A stretch of DNA of 64,000 bases from Seminavis robusta (taxonomy: Eukaryota; Bacillariophyta; Bacillariophyceae; Naviculales; Naviculaceae), in assembly GCA_903772945.1 (NCBI GenBank), contig CAICTM010000088.1, positions 1 to 64,000 of the forward strand, in the 5' to 3' direction. The translations under genes and the position numbers were made by a program. Positions 32,476-43,691 of this stretch are shown here, piece by piece (the first letter of the stretch is position 1; each line of letters opens with the position of its first letter). Below the pieces are notes generated by a model. That model was not told the origin of the DNA and made no database searches. It saw only the letters and a list, made by a program, of their open reading frames with translations.

Positions 32476-33006
32476 GAGAGAGAATGACCAACTAGCTAGC
32501 AATCACAATAGCAGGCAAGTAATTCCGTTTTGGTCGCCGTGTAGCTCTCTCCTGTTTCAGCGCTGTGCTTTGTCTGCGACTGCTCAACTACTCAGGCTGC
32601 TTGTCTTGATCACACCTCCTCGCTCTTTGCTCCTTGCTCTTGCTTCTGTGCAGCCTTTTGATTTGTTGGTTTGATCCGACGTTGGTGTTCATTCTGTTCA
32701 CTGTTCACATCTGGGTACCGGTGTACCGGTACCTGGTACAGGCAGGGGACCACTAATCCTTTCAAAACCAATGGTATTCAAAGTTTAAAAAGAATGGTAC
32801 CGGTACCAAACCGCGGCTTACATTAAGTCAGCGGGAGCTGCGATACCTCGGCAGAAAGACAGATAGAAGAAGGACGACCACTCGTGGCTGATCTATAATT
32901 TATAGAGCAAACCCACGATTGGAACACAAAGAGGAGAATATCGAGGATTGTTAGCTAGACCGCTTGCTAATACATCCACAATAACACAATACCTTAAGCA
33001 TTTCAT
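32476..33006. other. Spacer downstream of coiled-coil gene
   Basis: This region lies between the MITE and the 3' end of the minus-strand gene at 33007. It contains TACCGGTA-type palindromes near 32717-32733 and 32797. It is probably the distal promoter of the receptor gene. No gene is seen. Confidence 0.5.
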
Positions 33007-33696
33007 TTAGCCATATTTCTCTAGAATCCCTGGCAATACATTTCTCCGCCACAGCAGAGTATGGCGGGCACAACGTGCTTTGTCGAGTGATTTTTTAACC
33101 CGCTCAATTTGTAGATTATGATTCGTTGCACTATCTCTCCTCTCTTGCGCAATCTTCTTTCTATCATGCGTATGTCGAAATATGCTGATCTCTACTTGGA
33201 AGAAACCCGGATCCTTGCCAAAGAGTTTCTGTACCCTTTCGTCCCAATCATGCTCTAAGATTGTGTGTTCTTTCTTTGCCTGTTCTGTGAGTTCTGCAAG
33301 CTGAGCTTTCAGCCATCCTCTATTTAAAGAGTTTTCTAGGTCTTCAACACTACGTAGCTTCTGCAGCTTCTGTCGCTCCATCTTCAGCTGAGCCTTAATC
33401 TTGTTTATTTCCAAAGCTTGATCAATCCAGAGCTGTTTTTCGTTGAAATTGTGTGCTTCAGCATCGAAGAATTCATTCTTTAAGCGGCGGATTCGTTTCC
33501 TATCTCGATCCTTTATTTTGGCAATCTCATATTCTTCTATAGATTGTTGTTCTCGATGCTTCTGCATGAATTCTCTTTTGACTTTCAACTCAGCCTGCCG
33601 TTCCTCGTCTGTTTGTTGTGCCTGCTTTTTCTGTTTGGACCGTCGATTGGCTTCAATTTTCCTGCGGTAAGCGGGTGTTCCATACTTGACAGGCAT
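33007..33696 (-). CDS. Charged coiled-coil protein, unknown (229 aa)
   Basis: A single exon starting MPVKYGTPAYRRKIEANRR. Almost the whole length is predicted helix rich in Lys, Arg, Glu and Gln with heptad-like spacing, broken by a short section DPGFFQVEISIFRH near residue 165. There is no signal peptide or membrane segment. I do not recognise a family; ribosome-biogenesis or cytoskeletal factors often look like this, but that is only a resemblance in composition. Codon use is more A/T-rich than in neighbours. The frame is clean and starts at a clear ATG, so it is likely expressed, though domain evidence is lacking. Confidence 0.6.
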   Translation of the reverse strand: MPVKYGTPAYRRKIEANRRSKQKKQAQQTDEERQAELKVKREFMQKHREQQSIEEYEIAKIKDRDRKRIRRLKNEFFDAEAHNFNEKQLWIDQALEINKIKAQLKMERQKLQKLRSVEDLENSLNRGWLKAQLAELTEQAKKEHTILEHDWDERVQKLFGKDPGFFQVEISIFRHTHDRKKIAQERRDSATNHNLQIERVKKSLDKARCARHTLLWRRNVLPGILEKYG

Positions 33697-35325
33697 GGTT
33701 GCTTGGTCGCCCCAGTTATTGGTGTCGTGTGTCTATACAAGTAGCTGGCTGGTGCTTCTGGAAGGGATCTTACTATATGCGGTTGATGGCTGTCGTCAAG
33801 ATCAATGGCTGTTGGGTGCATGGCTGTGGCAAACGGGTTGTCGCTGTTGGTTGGATGCAATGGCTGCGGCAAAGGGCAAATGGCATCAACTTAACCCTAT
33901 ACCCTGGCTTCACCAAAACGGGGATCCCACAGACACAAAACCAGGGGATCCCACAGACGCAATATTTGCCAAAAAAGGAGTAGAGGACTCGACTCAGGCA
34001 GTTAACCTGCCAAGGTAAAGTGTCTTTACTTGCAATGGTAAGTGCACAAGTGCACCCAAACCTACCGGTATGGTACCACCTGGTACCTGTACTAGTACAG
34101 TACATGCACCTCCCGCTGAAAACACTTCGCAAGGAAACTGGATGGCTCAGAAGATGAGGTGCTTGCAAGGTAGACCACATCACCACTGCGTAGATCCCTC
34201 GTCAGTTTACCAATCTAGCTACGCAGGTCAGTGTCTACTCCTGTGCTGGTCCACAGCACTGAATGATTGAATCATTCAATGCAATTCCTCTACCGGTAAT
34301 AGTTTTGCTTGGCTTTGGCATACTAGTACTCAAAACTAACTTTCTCGACTTGTTTCCATGGTCCGTCACTCTGCGCCTGTGATATCAAGCTAACTTGACA
34401 GATCCAAAATAAATGTGAACATCCCGGGGGAATGGATTGTTCATTGGAACTGGTTGGGTTGTAACAAACAGTGATTGGCATTCTCTTGCACTTGAAGTGC
34501 GTTCCGGATCAACACCTTCAAGTATGCGTGTTGGTCATCTTGTGCATACCTACCTTGTCACAGTCAGGCCGCACACAAAATGATGGACACGATGTCGCCA
34601 GCAAAGCCAACCAGAAGGATATCATCCTATATACTCACGACGAGACCAAAACCAAAACCAAAACCAAAACCATACAGAGTGAGCCCCTTCGAACAAGTTC
34701 CAAAACCAAATACCAGACACATCATCTGTAAAATCCTACCAGCGCTTTGAAGAGAGATGATGGGATGCTCGGTAGTTTACAATCGCAGAATTGTGGTCAA
34801 GCAAACGTTGCCCCTCTACACCCTGGAAGCAAGGAGCTAAGCTTTCCAAAGCTGCCTGCATTACAAGTTCCAAGATAAAGCCTATACGTTCCAACTTCTC
34901 CCTTCTCAGGTTGCGATCCTGCACAACAGCATTCCTCTTCTCTCCAGTATCTTCCACAAATCTTGGATCTCCCCCATCACCTTCGAGTGCTCGGTGGCCA
35001 GCGTGACTGGCATGGCTAGTACTGTAGCTGTTCGAGCCTCAAGCTTTGGTGGTGAGGCGACCTTGGAGATCGCGGAGCCCGAATGCGCCCTTTCGCAAAT
35101 TCGTACTACCCGATGTTGATGAACCGAATTCATGCCGGGACACAGAGCACAGATCACTCATGAAAAGAGGCGTCATAAGCGTCGGCGAGTGGTTGGTTAC
35201 CTGGTTGTTCTTCATTGATTACTATGTTTAGGTAGTTTCTAGCGAGGATGCTATGTGTGACACTAATTAATTGTTGTCTTACGAAGTAGTCAGGCGCGTT
35301 CACGAGTCTGGGATACCAATGCATT
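33697..35325. other. Long spacer with short tandem repeats
   Basis: Tandem pieces include a diverged pair around 33803-33880 (GGCTGTTGG...GGCAAA), a 24-bp pair at about 33912-33955 (GGGGATCCCACAGAC), and an ACCAAA microsatellite at about 34645-34672. A minus-strand stretch at 35157-34736 changes frame once near 34930 and reads as charged, protein-like sequence (RNLRREKLERIGFILELV); it may be a decayed gene fragment, but no family is recognised. Confidence 0.45.
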
Positions 35326-37734
35326 TCATTGAATCACATGCTTACTCTTCTTTTGTACCGGTAGCAGAGTTGTCCCATCGTTCTGGCATTGATGGTAATC
35401 ATCAATCTCATCGTCTGTTGGGATAGCCAAGGATCTGAAAACTTTCAGATCTTGATAGAGTTCAACTTGCCTCTCTTGCTTCCCTTTGATGCTCCCATCG
35501 CTGTCGCTGTCACCGTCGTCGTCACTACTGGAGGCGCTGATCGCAAGAGCACGCTTCGACGATGGCTGGAATTTTGGTGAAGGCAGATTGGACTGTACGG
35601 ACAGGGTGTCGTCCGAGAAGGAAACGCAGTTCGGGATATGGCCCTTGTTCAGGTGAGTTGTCTGCTGCTGCAGATGTTTATTGTCGGATGCATTTTGTCG
35701 GTCTCCAGACATGGACCGGGCTCGGCTGCCAGCATAAGTGGATCCCGGGGTTGTAGCGGTGATTGTTGGAGCAGTGTCATCCACAGAGGCTGCGTCCTTG
35801 TCGTCTGACGATGGCTCGTTCAGCTCCAGAAGCGGCTTTTGCTTTGAGCCTCTGACCGGCGTGGGCACCGCCTGACTCTTTGGCTGTGCAGCTTGCGAAG
35901 ATTGCTTTGGCTGTTCCTTCTTGTGCTGCTGTGGCTGCTGCGCTTGGTTCTCTTGCTGTAGTTTCCTTAGCTGTTGCTGGCGTAGCTGCTCTTGCTGCCT
36001 TTGCACTGACATCTTTTCTGGGTAAAAGAGGAAATTGAAGACTTTAGATCCGACATTTTCACGTGGCTCCACTGGACCATCAAACCATGAGTCATGGGTC
36101 TCCACTGAACGACTGGAATCGGGCTTATCCGGTTCTTTATGATGTTGCAATGATGGTGGTGGAGAGACACGACCGACGCTTGGAAGGAGCTTGACTGGGG
36201 AATAGGAGGACGAAACAGCTTGTGTTGGCGCAGGAGGTTTCGTTGGACCTTGCTTAGTCGAATCTGAGATGTCATCGTTGTCATCCTTGCACTGCTGGTC
36301 TGTTTTGGGAGCCGACGACGGGCCTTCATCGGCCTTCTCTGGCTCCGACGAATCATTTTCCTTGTTGGAACATTCAGTAGCACCAGCACATGATTCTTCG
36401 TCTTTCGCGGGGTCGCTGGGAGCACCCTTGTCCTTGGTATCTTCCTCCTTGGTCGCCGTCTCAGTTTCCAGTGACGGTAGTTGCACTGCCTCCACTTCTT
36501 CAGGCTTGACTGCTGCGGGCACAGCATCAACCGGTGTGCTTTCCCTGCGCTGTGGGCTTCTTGGTGGCGTGCGACGGGGGCTGCCAGTGCCCATAGCTCG
36601 TTTGAAGATGCGAAAAGCACCGCCTTCTTGCTGCTCTTTATTGGCATCCACCCTGGCTTTGGCGATGGCAATGAGTTCAGCTTGCGAAGTCGGCGGCGGC
36701 GAAGCCTCGACCATGACATTTGAGGAAGCACTAGCTTCCTCCACAGTGTCCTCTTCAACGGCAGACTTTTGGCTGTCTGCCGTACAATCAAGTTTCCCGT
36801 CTTGGGTTGTCTCCTCCAAAGGCTCTGGCTTGGATGCAGAGGCCGCGTCGTCGTTTACTGTCTCCTTTTCTTCCATTCCTTCACATTCCTCCAATCCAAC
36901 CACTTCCACAGAGTCCTCGTCATCAGGATCCTCCTTCTTTTCCTCTTCCTCGGCATGTTTTCGTCGGCGCTCCTGCTTCTTCAACTGTTGCTGCTGCTTT
37001 TGCTGTGCCATGATGGTGGCCTTGAGGTGCTCCTCATGCACGAGCAATGCGCCTGCTACATGCTGGTGTAGGAGCCGTTGCATGTCTAGCTTGCGAGCCG
37101 TGGCAGCTTGTTGCCGAAGGCTCTTGACTTCTTGGACCAGCAACCTTCGTTCGCCGGAGAGTTTTAGGACTTGTCGCTTCAATTCTCGGTTGCGTGTGTG
37201 CAAATTGTGGGCCACCGATTCGGCCCGTTTTGCTCGACGCAGTGCGTTCCGTGCTACGGCTTGGGCCTGCAAAATGTCATTGGCCGAGATGGAGGATTCT
37301 TCCGACACGAGACGGGCAAAATCTCGCATGTGTTGAGCCGCATCCCACAGGCGCAGCAAGTCCGTTCCAAAGACGGTCCCTTGCAGACACGTGCTGGACA
37401 CCATGGATTCAATCTCCAGCAGTGGAACGTTGCTTGCTGGATTGTCTCCTTGCGTGGCAGCATCTGTTTCTTCTTTTGCTTCTTCCGTGTCGCTCTGGGA
37501 CGGTACGGATTGCATGTGACGTGTTATCTTGCGGACACCATCGGCAAACTGTAGGAAGGCCAAGAGCGTCTCCTCTGCATTCTCCTTGTGCATATGTAGT
37601 TCTTTCTTGTGAATCTGCAGTTCTTCCTCCAGAGAAGCTACAAGCTTTGGAGGATTCATCGGCACTTCTGTGGGAGCGATGGGGTCGCTGTCCACTACTT
37701 CGGGTTTTTGTTGTACTTCCGCAGAGTCCATCAT
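35326..37734 (-). CDS. Large disordered protein with coiled coils, unknown (802 aa)
   Basis: A single exon. The N-terminal third (about 30-260) is helical, with a Leu/Glu/His-rich segment (EEELQIHKKELHMHKENAEE) and a basic heptad region (NLHTRNRELKRQVLKLSG, SLRQQAATARK) that should form a coiled coil. The remainder is low-complexity: acidic patches, TPPRSPQRR-type proline-directed phosphorylation sites, a Gln-rich section (about 600-650), and Ser/Asp runs near the end. No catalytic domain is visible. Such layouts are common in scaffold or cytoskeleton-linked proteins, but no function can be assigned. A double Met begins the frame and the stop is clear. Codon use resembles neighbouring genes. 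Confidence 0.7.
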   Translation of the reverse strand: MMDSAEVQQKPEVVDSDPIAPTEVPMNPPKLVASLEEELQIHKKELHMHKENAEETLLAFLQFADGVRKITRHMQSVPSQSDTEEAKEETDAATQGDNPASNVPLLEIESMVSSTCLQGTVFGTDLLRLWDAAQHMRDFARLVSEESSISANDILQAQAVARNALRRAKRAESVAHNLHTRNRELKRQVLKLSGERRLLVQEVKSLRQQAATARKLDMQRLLHQHVAGALLVHEEHLKATIMAQQKQQQQLKKQERRRKHAEEEEKKEDPDDEDSVEVVGLEECEGMEEKETVNDDAASASKPEPLEETTQDGKLDCTADSQKSAVEEDTVEEASASSNVMVEASPPPTSQAELIAIAKARVDANKEQQEGGAFRIFKRAMGTGSPRRTPPRSPQRRESTPVDAVPAAVKPEEVEAVQLPSLETETATKEEDTKDKGAPSDPAKDEESCAGATECSNKENDSSEPEKADEGPSSAPKTDQQCKDDNDDISDSTKQGPTKPPAPTQAVSSSYSPVKLLPSVGRVSPPPSLQHHKEPDKPDSSRSVETHDSWFDGPVEPRENVGSKVFNFLFYPEKMSVQRQQEQLRQQQLRKLQQENQAQQPQQHKKEQPKQSSQAAQPKSQAVPTPVRGSKQKPLLELNEPSSDDKDAASVDDTAPTITATTPGSTYAGSRARSMSGDRQNASDNKHLQQQTTHLNKGHIPNCVSFSDDTLSVQSNLPSPKFQPSSKRALAISASSSDDDGDSDSDGSIKGKQERQVELYQDLKVFRSLAIPTDDEIDDYHQCQNDGTTLLPVQKKSKHVIQ

Positions 37735-39202
37735 CCTTTTGGCTGCGGCGCTGCTCTAGCTAGAACTAAGAATGGGAAGCAAGGAAGAGGATGATAGAGG
37801 AGCGGCCCGCCAGGAGGGTTTGCACGGATGTTTGCAGGACCTTGTCAATGAGCTAAACTGGTAAGGGAGTGGCAAGGTGAATGAAATGAAGAATTCTGCG
37901 GCAAGGCGTTGTGGCTTTGGGATGGAATGGAGCCGTCGATGATCGCAACAGTAGCAGCTTATTTGCAAACAACAGCGATTAGGTCTTCATGTGCAACTCT
38001 ATAGCGACCATGGAGCACCTCGGCTTGGATATCGTTCGTGTAGATGTTGCCTTCCTTTCACACAATCTTGATGCAGTCTATCATCAGTCTTGGCGAATGA
38101 AAGACCTAAATGTTTACCGCGAAAAATACGTTTTCTTACGACTGAGGAGTTGGGCGTTGGGGGAAACAAATATGTGATGTCTTCATACGTTACCCCAACA
38201 CCTACTTGTCGATTCCAATTTCTAAAAGGGAACCAGTGGTGGGGCTCGCGACCACACTTTTGCCTTGTGAATGCTCCAAAGATCCGTTCATCGGTCCTTG
38301 AAGGACAACAGACGTTCTGAAATTCTTGATTTCGCGCCATTCCTGGAAAGATTTCATGTGATGGTCGCCAAAGAAACCTAATGACCGTTGCTTTGGGTGG
38401 CTCTATGCATTGAGGATGTGGAAGCTGTTGGGATTTGAGGGTTTTGCACACCGTTATCCAGATGAGGAATGGGATTGCAAATTGCAAGCAGCCTGATGGG
38501 TTGGCTGTCGACAACCACAGCTGGTTACGGCAACTTGTTAGCCAGACCTACCGCACCTCAACCGCACCATGCTTCCACCCTTCTAATGATTTTAGTAGCA
38601 CGCACCTTAGCTGTGCACCTCGTAGCGGTTGTACCAGTACTAGCACGCACCTCCACCGCATCCTTCAGCCCTTTCGAGACTATTATAGTACCGGTAGCAC
38701 GCACCCTACTCTAGCTATGGTGTGTCACCTTCAGTCTGAAACTCTCAGCTCTTGTTACCGGTAGCTAACCTTCAAATCCAGCGTGGAGGTTCCAGCTAGT
38801 GCTAGCTAGCCACCACAGTAACCTTCATCTAACTCAGCGTGGACCAGTGCCCCAAGGTGTCAGCGTGGACCTTGTTCGAAGCTTGAGGAGGACGGTGACA
38901 TCGTGGAAGCAGGGCGGAGCATCAGCTATGAACGGGGAGCGGCCCAACTACTAGCCACTAGGCAACGACAGTACACTGTACTGGTAGCTTCCAGCACAGA
39001 GGAACACTACCAGTGTACCAGTTGCTAGCTAGCGAGACAACACGATAGTCCGATAGTTTCCACGCTGAAGCTAGATCTTAGCAATCAAATCGAATCAGCC
39101 CTTTCCCAAAACCTACACAAAACGCAAATGAGAAAGGCACTGTCGTACATTTGTGAGCGATTCCAGACCGTAAAGGAGAATCAGTAGCCAGCCACCAACA
39201 AC
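37735..39202. other. Divergent promoter spacer
   Basis: This lies between two divergently transcribed genes. A minus-strand frame (37999-38514) of 171 codons shows no recognisable domain. The stretch 38570-39020 repeats short pieces such as AGCACGCACCT and TACCGGTAGC and is rich in CTAGCTAG strings. No gene is supported. Confidence 0.5.
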
Positions 39203-40600
39203 ATGTCCGAGGTTCCATCAGACAAGCTTGAGCTTCCCCATTGCGAGGAGATCACTCGTGATGCTGGCATTGCCAGCTTTTTGACAGATGATGCACTTTG
39301 TGATCTTACTTTAATTGGCAATGATGGTGATACAGTCCATGCCAACCGATTTTTGCTGGCATCACGCAGCAAAGTCTTCCATAGCATGTTGCTTGGTAAA
39401 TTTGCAGAAGCACAGAAAGATGAAATCCCTTTGGACTACAGGGGTTGTGTCCTCAAGTCACTTGTTGAGTACATTGTAACAGATTCCACTGGACTACTTG
39501 AAAACAGTGCAAAAGACACCCCAATTGATGAAGCTCAAGCTGAAGTGCTTGCTTCACAAATGGCGGCAGCCATGTTCTTTGAGCTGCCTGGTTTGTGTCA
39601 GAAAGTGTTTGCACTGGTCAACCAAACATTGTGCAAGCACCCAACATCAGCTTTTGCCATTTTGGAGGCTTGCCAGAAAGAAGGGCCAGCTATCCCAGCA
39701 CAGCTGAAGGTCGTGGTTATATCTCGGCTTGTCGCAAATATCAATGTCTTGGACAATTCTGCAGTTTCAGTTTTGAGTGTTGAGTCACTGAAAGATATTC
39801 TCAAATGTGATACCACTGAAGTTGATGAATTCTGTCTCTTTGAGCTTTTGCAACTTTGGGTTGAAGGGAAGAAGAATGCCTCTGATGATTCTACCACCAG
39901 TGGCAGTGAGTCACCCAAGAACATTGCATCCCAGTTGGTAAAGAAGCACATCCGTATGGATTGGATTGACCCTGAGCTCTTATTCACCTCAGTCCAGTCA
40001 TCTGGTTTTGTACCACAAGAACTCCTCTTGGCAGCCTTTCACAAACAAGCTGTACGCATAAAGAGACAGCACAATAATGTCGTCTTCAAGCAAGCCCGCA
40101 ACCTTGTTGTCTGGAAAAACTCATTGACAAACGTTTCCAGCTCACCAGCCAATGCAACTGCATTTTGCAATGCATCTGATATGCTTCAGTACCCCCCAAT
40201 CGTCTGTGGTAAACACGAATGGACTCTTGAGCTTGTTGAAGAAAGCAAAGGTGATTGGGTTGGAATTGCTTTTCAAAACATTGACCTGTCCAAATGGCTT
40301 GGAGAACAAAAGGGCGGATGGGGTTTGTGTCGTGATGGGAGGGCATGTCACAATGCAGCAAAACACTCCGAGGGCCACCCAAGGTACACGAAAGGCTCCA
40401 AAATCACCTTTACAATCAACTTGTCACCAAATGAGGAAAGTAATGGGACACTCCATGCACAGATTGATGATGATGAAAAGTTTCTTGTCTTTGAAAATCT
40501 CAGAGAAGAGTTGCAAGGTAGCAATGGTGGCTTTGTGCCAGCTGTATCAAACTATCCTCAAGGCAATTTTCGCCTTGTTCGAATTGAAAAATTGGGCTGA
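39203..40600 (+). CDS. BTB/POZ-BACK protein with C-terminal SPRY-like domain
   Basis: A single-exon 465-residue protein. Residues about 25-110 form a BTB/POZ domain (LCDLTLIGNDGDTVHANRFL, then LASRSKVFHSMLLGKFAEA). Residues about 130-280 are helical and fit a BACK domain. The C-terminal 140 residues (from HEWTLELVEESKGDWVGIAF) fit a SPRY-type sandwich with WVGIAF and GWGLCRDGRACHN. BTB-BACK proteins usually bind Cullin-3 through BTB and present substrates for ubiquitination; the SPRY-like domain would choose the substrate. This role is inferred from the family. A short diverged copy of the last 45 coding bases lies just downstream. Confidence 0.8.
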   Translation: MSEVPSDKLELPHCEEITRDAGIASFLTDDALCDLTLIGNDGDTVHANRFLLASRSKVFHSMLLGKFAEAQKDEIPLDYRGCVLKSLVEYIVTDSTGLLENSAKDTPIDEAQAEVLASQMAAAMFFELPGLCQKVFALVNQTLCKHPTSAFAILEACQKEGPAIPAQLKVVVISRLVANINVLDNSAVSVLSVESLKDILKCDTTEVDEFCLFELLQLWVEGKKNASDDSTTSGSESPKNIASQLVKKHIRMDWIDPELLFTSVQSSGFVPQELLLAAFHKQAVRIKRQHNNVVFKQARNLVVWKNSLTNVSSSPANATAFCNASDMLQYPPIVCGKHEWTLELVEESKGDWVGIAFQNIDLSKWLGEQKGGWGLCRDGRACHNAAKHSEGHPRYTKGSKITFTINLSPNEESNGTLHAQIDDDEKFLVFENLREELQGSNGGFVPAVSNYPQGNFRLVRIEKLG

Positions 40601-40704
40601 GTGATGTACTGTGGAGTGAGAAAGAAAGGTAATTACATTGGAAATTCCATGATGTTAGAAGGCAACTTTTGCCTTTGTTCACTTGAAAGATTGGAATGAG
40701 GGCT
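40555..40704 (+). repeat. Diverged duplication of the BTB gene 3' end
   Basis: The final coding segment (AAGGCAATTTTCGCC...GAATTGAAAAATTGGGCTGA, 40560-40601) recurs about 100 bp downstream (40660-40702, AAGGCAACTTTTGCC...GATTGGAATGA) with several differences. The copy lies in the 3' flank. Confidence 0.6.
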
Positions 40705-41295
40705 GTGCTGACCAGGATCAAATCATACGATTGTAAAATCGAATAATATAAATTCACGGAACTGTCCAGTAGTGTACCGGTAGCTTTGGAGGTCCAGGAT
40801 AACCATATTATCTCCATTACCCACCCGCCTTCTTTTGAAGCTACTAGTACAGTGTACCTCTAGAGTCTAGAGTGCCCTTGGCCGTTTTGCACAGCCTTGC
40901 TGGCTAACGGTATGGTCTACCGGTACCAATCTACTACAGTACTAGCTAGCTAGCTAGTACATGTATTTTGAAGCATAACGATACCAGTACTAGTGTCTAC
41001 CAGACCGGCTAAAATCGTTATTTAACATCAGGTTGGAGTTAATTCACACCATAACGCGAACCCATACCACCACCCGTAGAATTCGAATGAACAAAGAGGA
41101 TCACAGGTTCAAATCATGTTGTTAATTAATGGCAACGGCTACTAAGCTACCACCAACACTGGATTCCTACGCACAATTCAAAACTTCAAACCGATGAGTT
41201 GACAACGGATACCTTATAATAGATGTTGACATCGGCGAGTACTTACCATAGAACAACCTAAACAAGAGGATGGCTTCCTCTATCCAACAGACACT
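40705..41295. other. Spacer before the piggyBac-type gene
   Basis: This contains the 3' flanks of two convergent genes, TACCGGTA near 40777 and 40918, a CTAGCTAGCTAGCTAG run near 40945, and TTAATTAA at 41122-41129, a possible piggyBac insertion target. Confidence 0.5.
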
Positions 41296-43691
41296 TCAAC
41301 GCCAATCGAAGGTTGGCTTGCACAACCTGGCGTTCTTATCAGGGTGGCACTGGAGAATGTGGCGACCCATGCAGACCTTTCCTGCCTTCGCGCAAATCCA
41401 GAACTGGTGCTTTCCAAGAGGATCAGTCTTCTCCTGGCAAGAGCGACAGACCTGAGTTGTCGACTTCTTGCATAACATGCAGCGCCCCTGTAAAGTGTCA
41501 GCGCCATTATCCTTCTTCCTCTTGCAAGGAGTGGGAGCAGTCAAGTGATAAGTGGACTTGAGGGTGTTCTTGCCAGTCACTCTTTCGTCATTGTCTTCCT
41601 CTCTTTCTTTGCGCTTGCGAAGGGACCTCTCTTCCCACTTGTTGTTGATCAGCTGTTCGGCAAGAACCTCAATGAAGTCTCGAGGTGTCTGCTTGTAGCT
41701 GTTGCCATGACAGCCCTTGGACAATTCGAAAGCATCAACGACGCACATGCTGAAGATGGAGAGATTGACACGGCGATCCCACTTCTTGGTCTGAACTTTC
41801 TTTTCAACTTGAAGAGCTTGCTGCCTGACTCTGTTGTGCTGGTCGATGGTTCCACAAGCAGAGTAGTAGGCGTGACAGGCCTCTGGTTGCTTCACCGTGA
41901 TCTCAACTCGCTCAGCTGGTACGTTGATGTCTGGATCAACTTGTCGCCATCGCCAACGGACACAGTCAGGTCCTGGGGCAATACTCTTGGAAGAAGCAAT
42001 GAAGTAGCGACGGTCTCGATCCACCCACACATAAGCCAGGAGTGAAGTGTCCGACTCTGCATGGCGAGAGGTAAGAGCATGAATATCGCCACGACCTCCA
42101 AGCAAGGGCTTTTGTGACAGATAAGCCATGGGAAATCCCTTAGTTGCCGTCTTGACCACTCCAATGAACCGGAGGCCAATAGACTTGAGTCGAACGGCGG
42201 TACCAACTGACGCGAAGTAGCTGTCGGCAACGACGATGGCGTTAGTGTTCGCCCAGGGCTTAACCAAATCGTAGAGGATGTTGCATCCATGGGTGAACCT
42301 GCGGGATTAATAGAAGGACGTGCAGTTAGATAGATAATAACAAAGTCATGAGTAAAGAAAGCATCGTGTACATACCCTTTTTCATCTTCTTTCGCCGCAT
42401 CTTCCTCCCTTGTCTCTTGATCTGTGTCTGCTGCCTTGACTAACTTGAGTTGCATCATGATGCCGGTGACTCCATCTGCAGCATTCTGGATCTCGCATCC
42501 AAACTCTGGCTTCCTGTCAAGTGCAATGTAATGAGGCAAGCCGCAATTGATCCAGCTTCCACCAAGACCATACCACCTTGACATTGATTCGTCAACACAG
42601 ACATAGCCAGATGGCTGCCAGTAGTTCCTGCGGTGTTCATTGAATCGATCAACGAAACCTTGCACTTTCATCCAACGGTACTTCTGAGAAGACATGCCAT
42701 CTGGTTTCGCCGCCGGCTGATGACTCCAGACCATGAACCGGTTGAGATCTTCATAGCGGTTGCGACTCATGCCTGTCTTGCCAAAGTTGGGAGCAGGAAT
42801 GTACTTGCGGAAAGAATCCTTTTCCCAAAGTGTCTTCCGGTCACCAAACTCGAAACGGGTGATCAACAATGTAACACCGAAGAACTTCAAAAGTTCTCCC
42901 ATCGTTAACTCTTTCTTCTTCTCCGCCTTGAGAACCTTGTTCGTTTCTTTGATCATGAAGTCGATCTGTGTCTTGGGAAAGCAAGCTAAGAACAGGTTGA
43001 CGGGTGGGATGAAATCATTCGTACGGTTGGCGTTTTCGTTGCAGTTAGGTGTGTACGTACTGTGATTGTATTGACAATACATCTGCCAGGAACGGAAGGG
43101 AGTCGGGCCATTAACTGGGACATCAGTAGGATCCTTGCCATCGTACCAATCATATCCATGGTTGCTTGACACTGGTTGCGGTCCTTCTGTGGAAGAAGGA
43201 GAGGGCTGTTGTTCCGGGTTTTCAGGGGAAGAATCTTGTTCCACGCTGGCAGATTCAGATTCTGGTTGGCTGTTGCCAGTAGCTGGAGGAGTGGTTGTTC
43301 CAGGAGGCGTCGTCACAGTAGGTGTCTGTGTTTGTTCCTCGTTGGTGTTGGTGTTGGTCAGCGGTGGTGGTGGAGGATTGGGTGGTTCGATGGTGCCCAT
43401 TTCTTCCACGTTGATGCTTGGATTTGGGTTGGATGCTTTCAAGTTTTGCAAGCAAATCCACTGCTCCTTGGCATAGTTGTCTCCAATCTTGTACAATGCC
43501 TTGATGTAGTTGGTGCCTCTCTTGGCATCAGGTGTCTTCTTGCGCATCTCCACCTCCTGAACCAATCCCTTGAGCCATGTATCTTTGGTCGCCGCACCAA
43601 AGAATCTCTTTGCATCATGAGTAACTTGCGGTGCCTTGGCCCAGCAAAAGCCACCCACCACCTTCCTGGTGTCCTGTTCGTTCGCAGACAT
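41296..43691 (-). CDS. piggyBac-family (DDE_Tnp_1_7) transposase, intact, 2 exons
   Basis: Exons 43691-42376 and 42298-41296 join through a 77-bp GT-AG intron, giving about 772 residues with no break. The N-terminal 200 residues are variable, with a Pro/Thr/Gln-rich linker. The transposase core follows: KFFGVTLLITRFEFGDRKTLW, MSRNRYEDLNRFMVW, then three Asp positions in family context: CVDESMSRWYG (Asp367), VVADSYFAS (Asp464) and GTIDQHNR (Asp591). The C-terminus carries a Cys-rich zinc-binding region (CMLCKK, CRSCQEK, WICAKAGKVC), as in piggyBac, where it binds the transposon ends. The family cuts and pastes at TTAA without footprints. An intact frame means either a recently active element or a copy kept by the host; the sequence does not decide. 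Confidence 0.9.

Noticed and set aside
34736-35157. Possible small minus-strand gene with one frame change (RNLRREKLERIGFILELV region)
   Set aside because: It looks somewhat protein-like, but a splice between the two frames would be too short and no family is recognised. It is left as a possible fragment in the spacer note.
36269-37336. Plus-strand Ser/Ala/Cys-rich frame of 355 codons opposite the 802-residue gene
   Set aside because: Its composition is the mirror of a Glu/Lys/Gln-rich coding strand; no domain or start context supports it.
37999-38514. Minus-strand frame of 171 codons in the spacer
   Set aside because: It is aromatic- and Arg-rich without a domain, and no start context or neighbouring exon supports it. 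I cannot exclude a lineage-specific gene.
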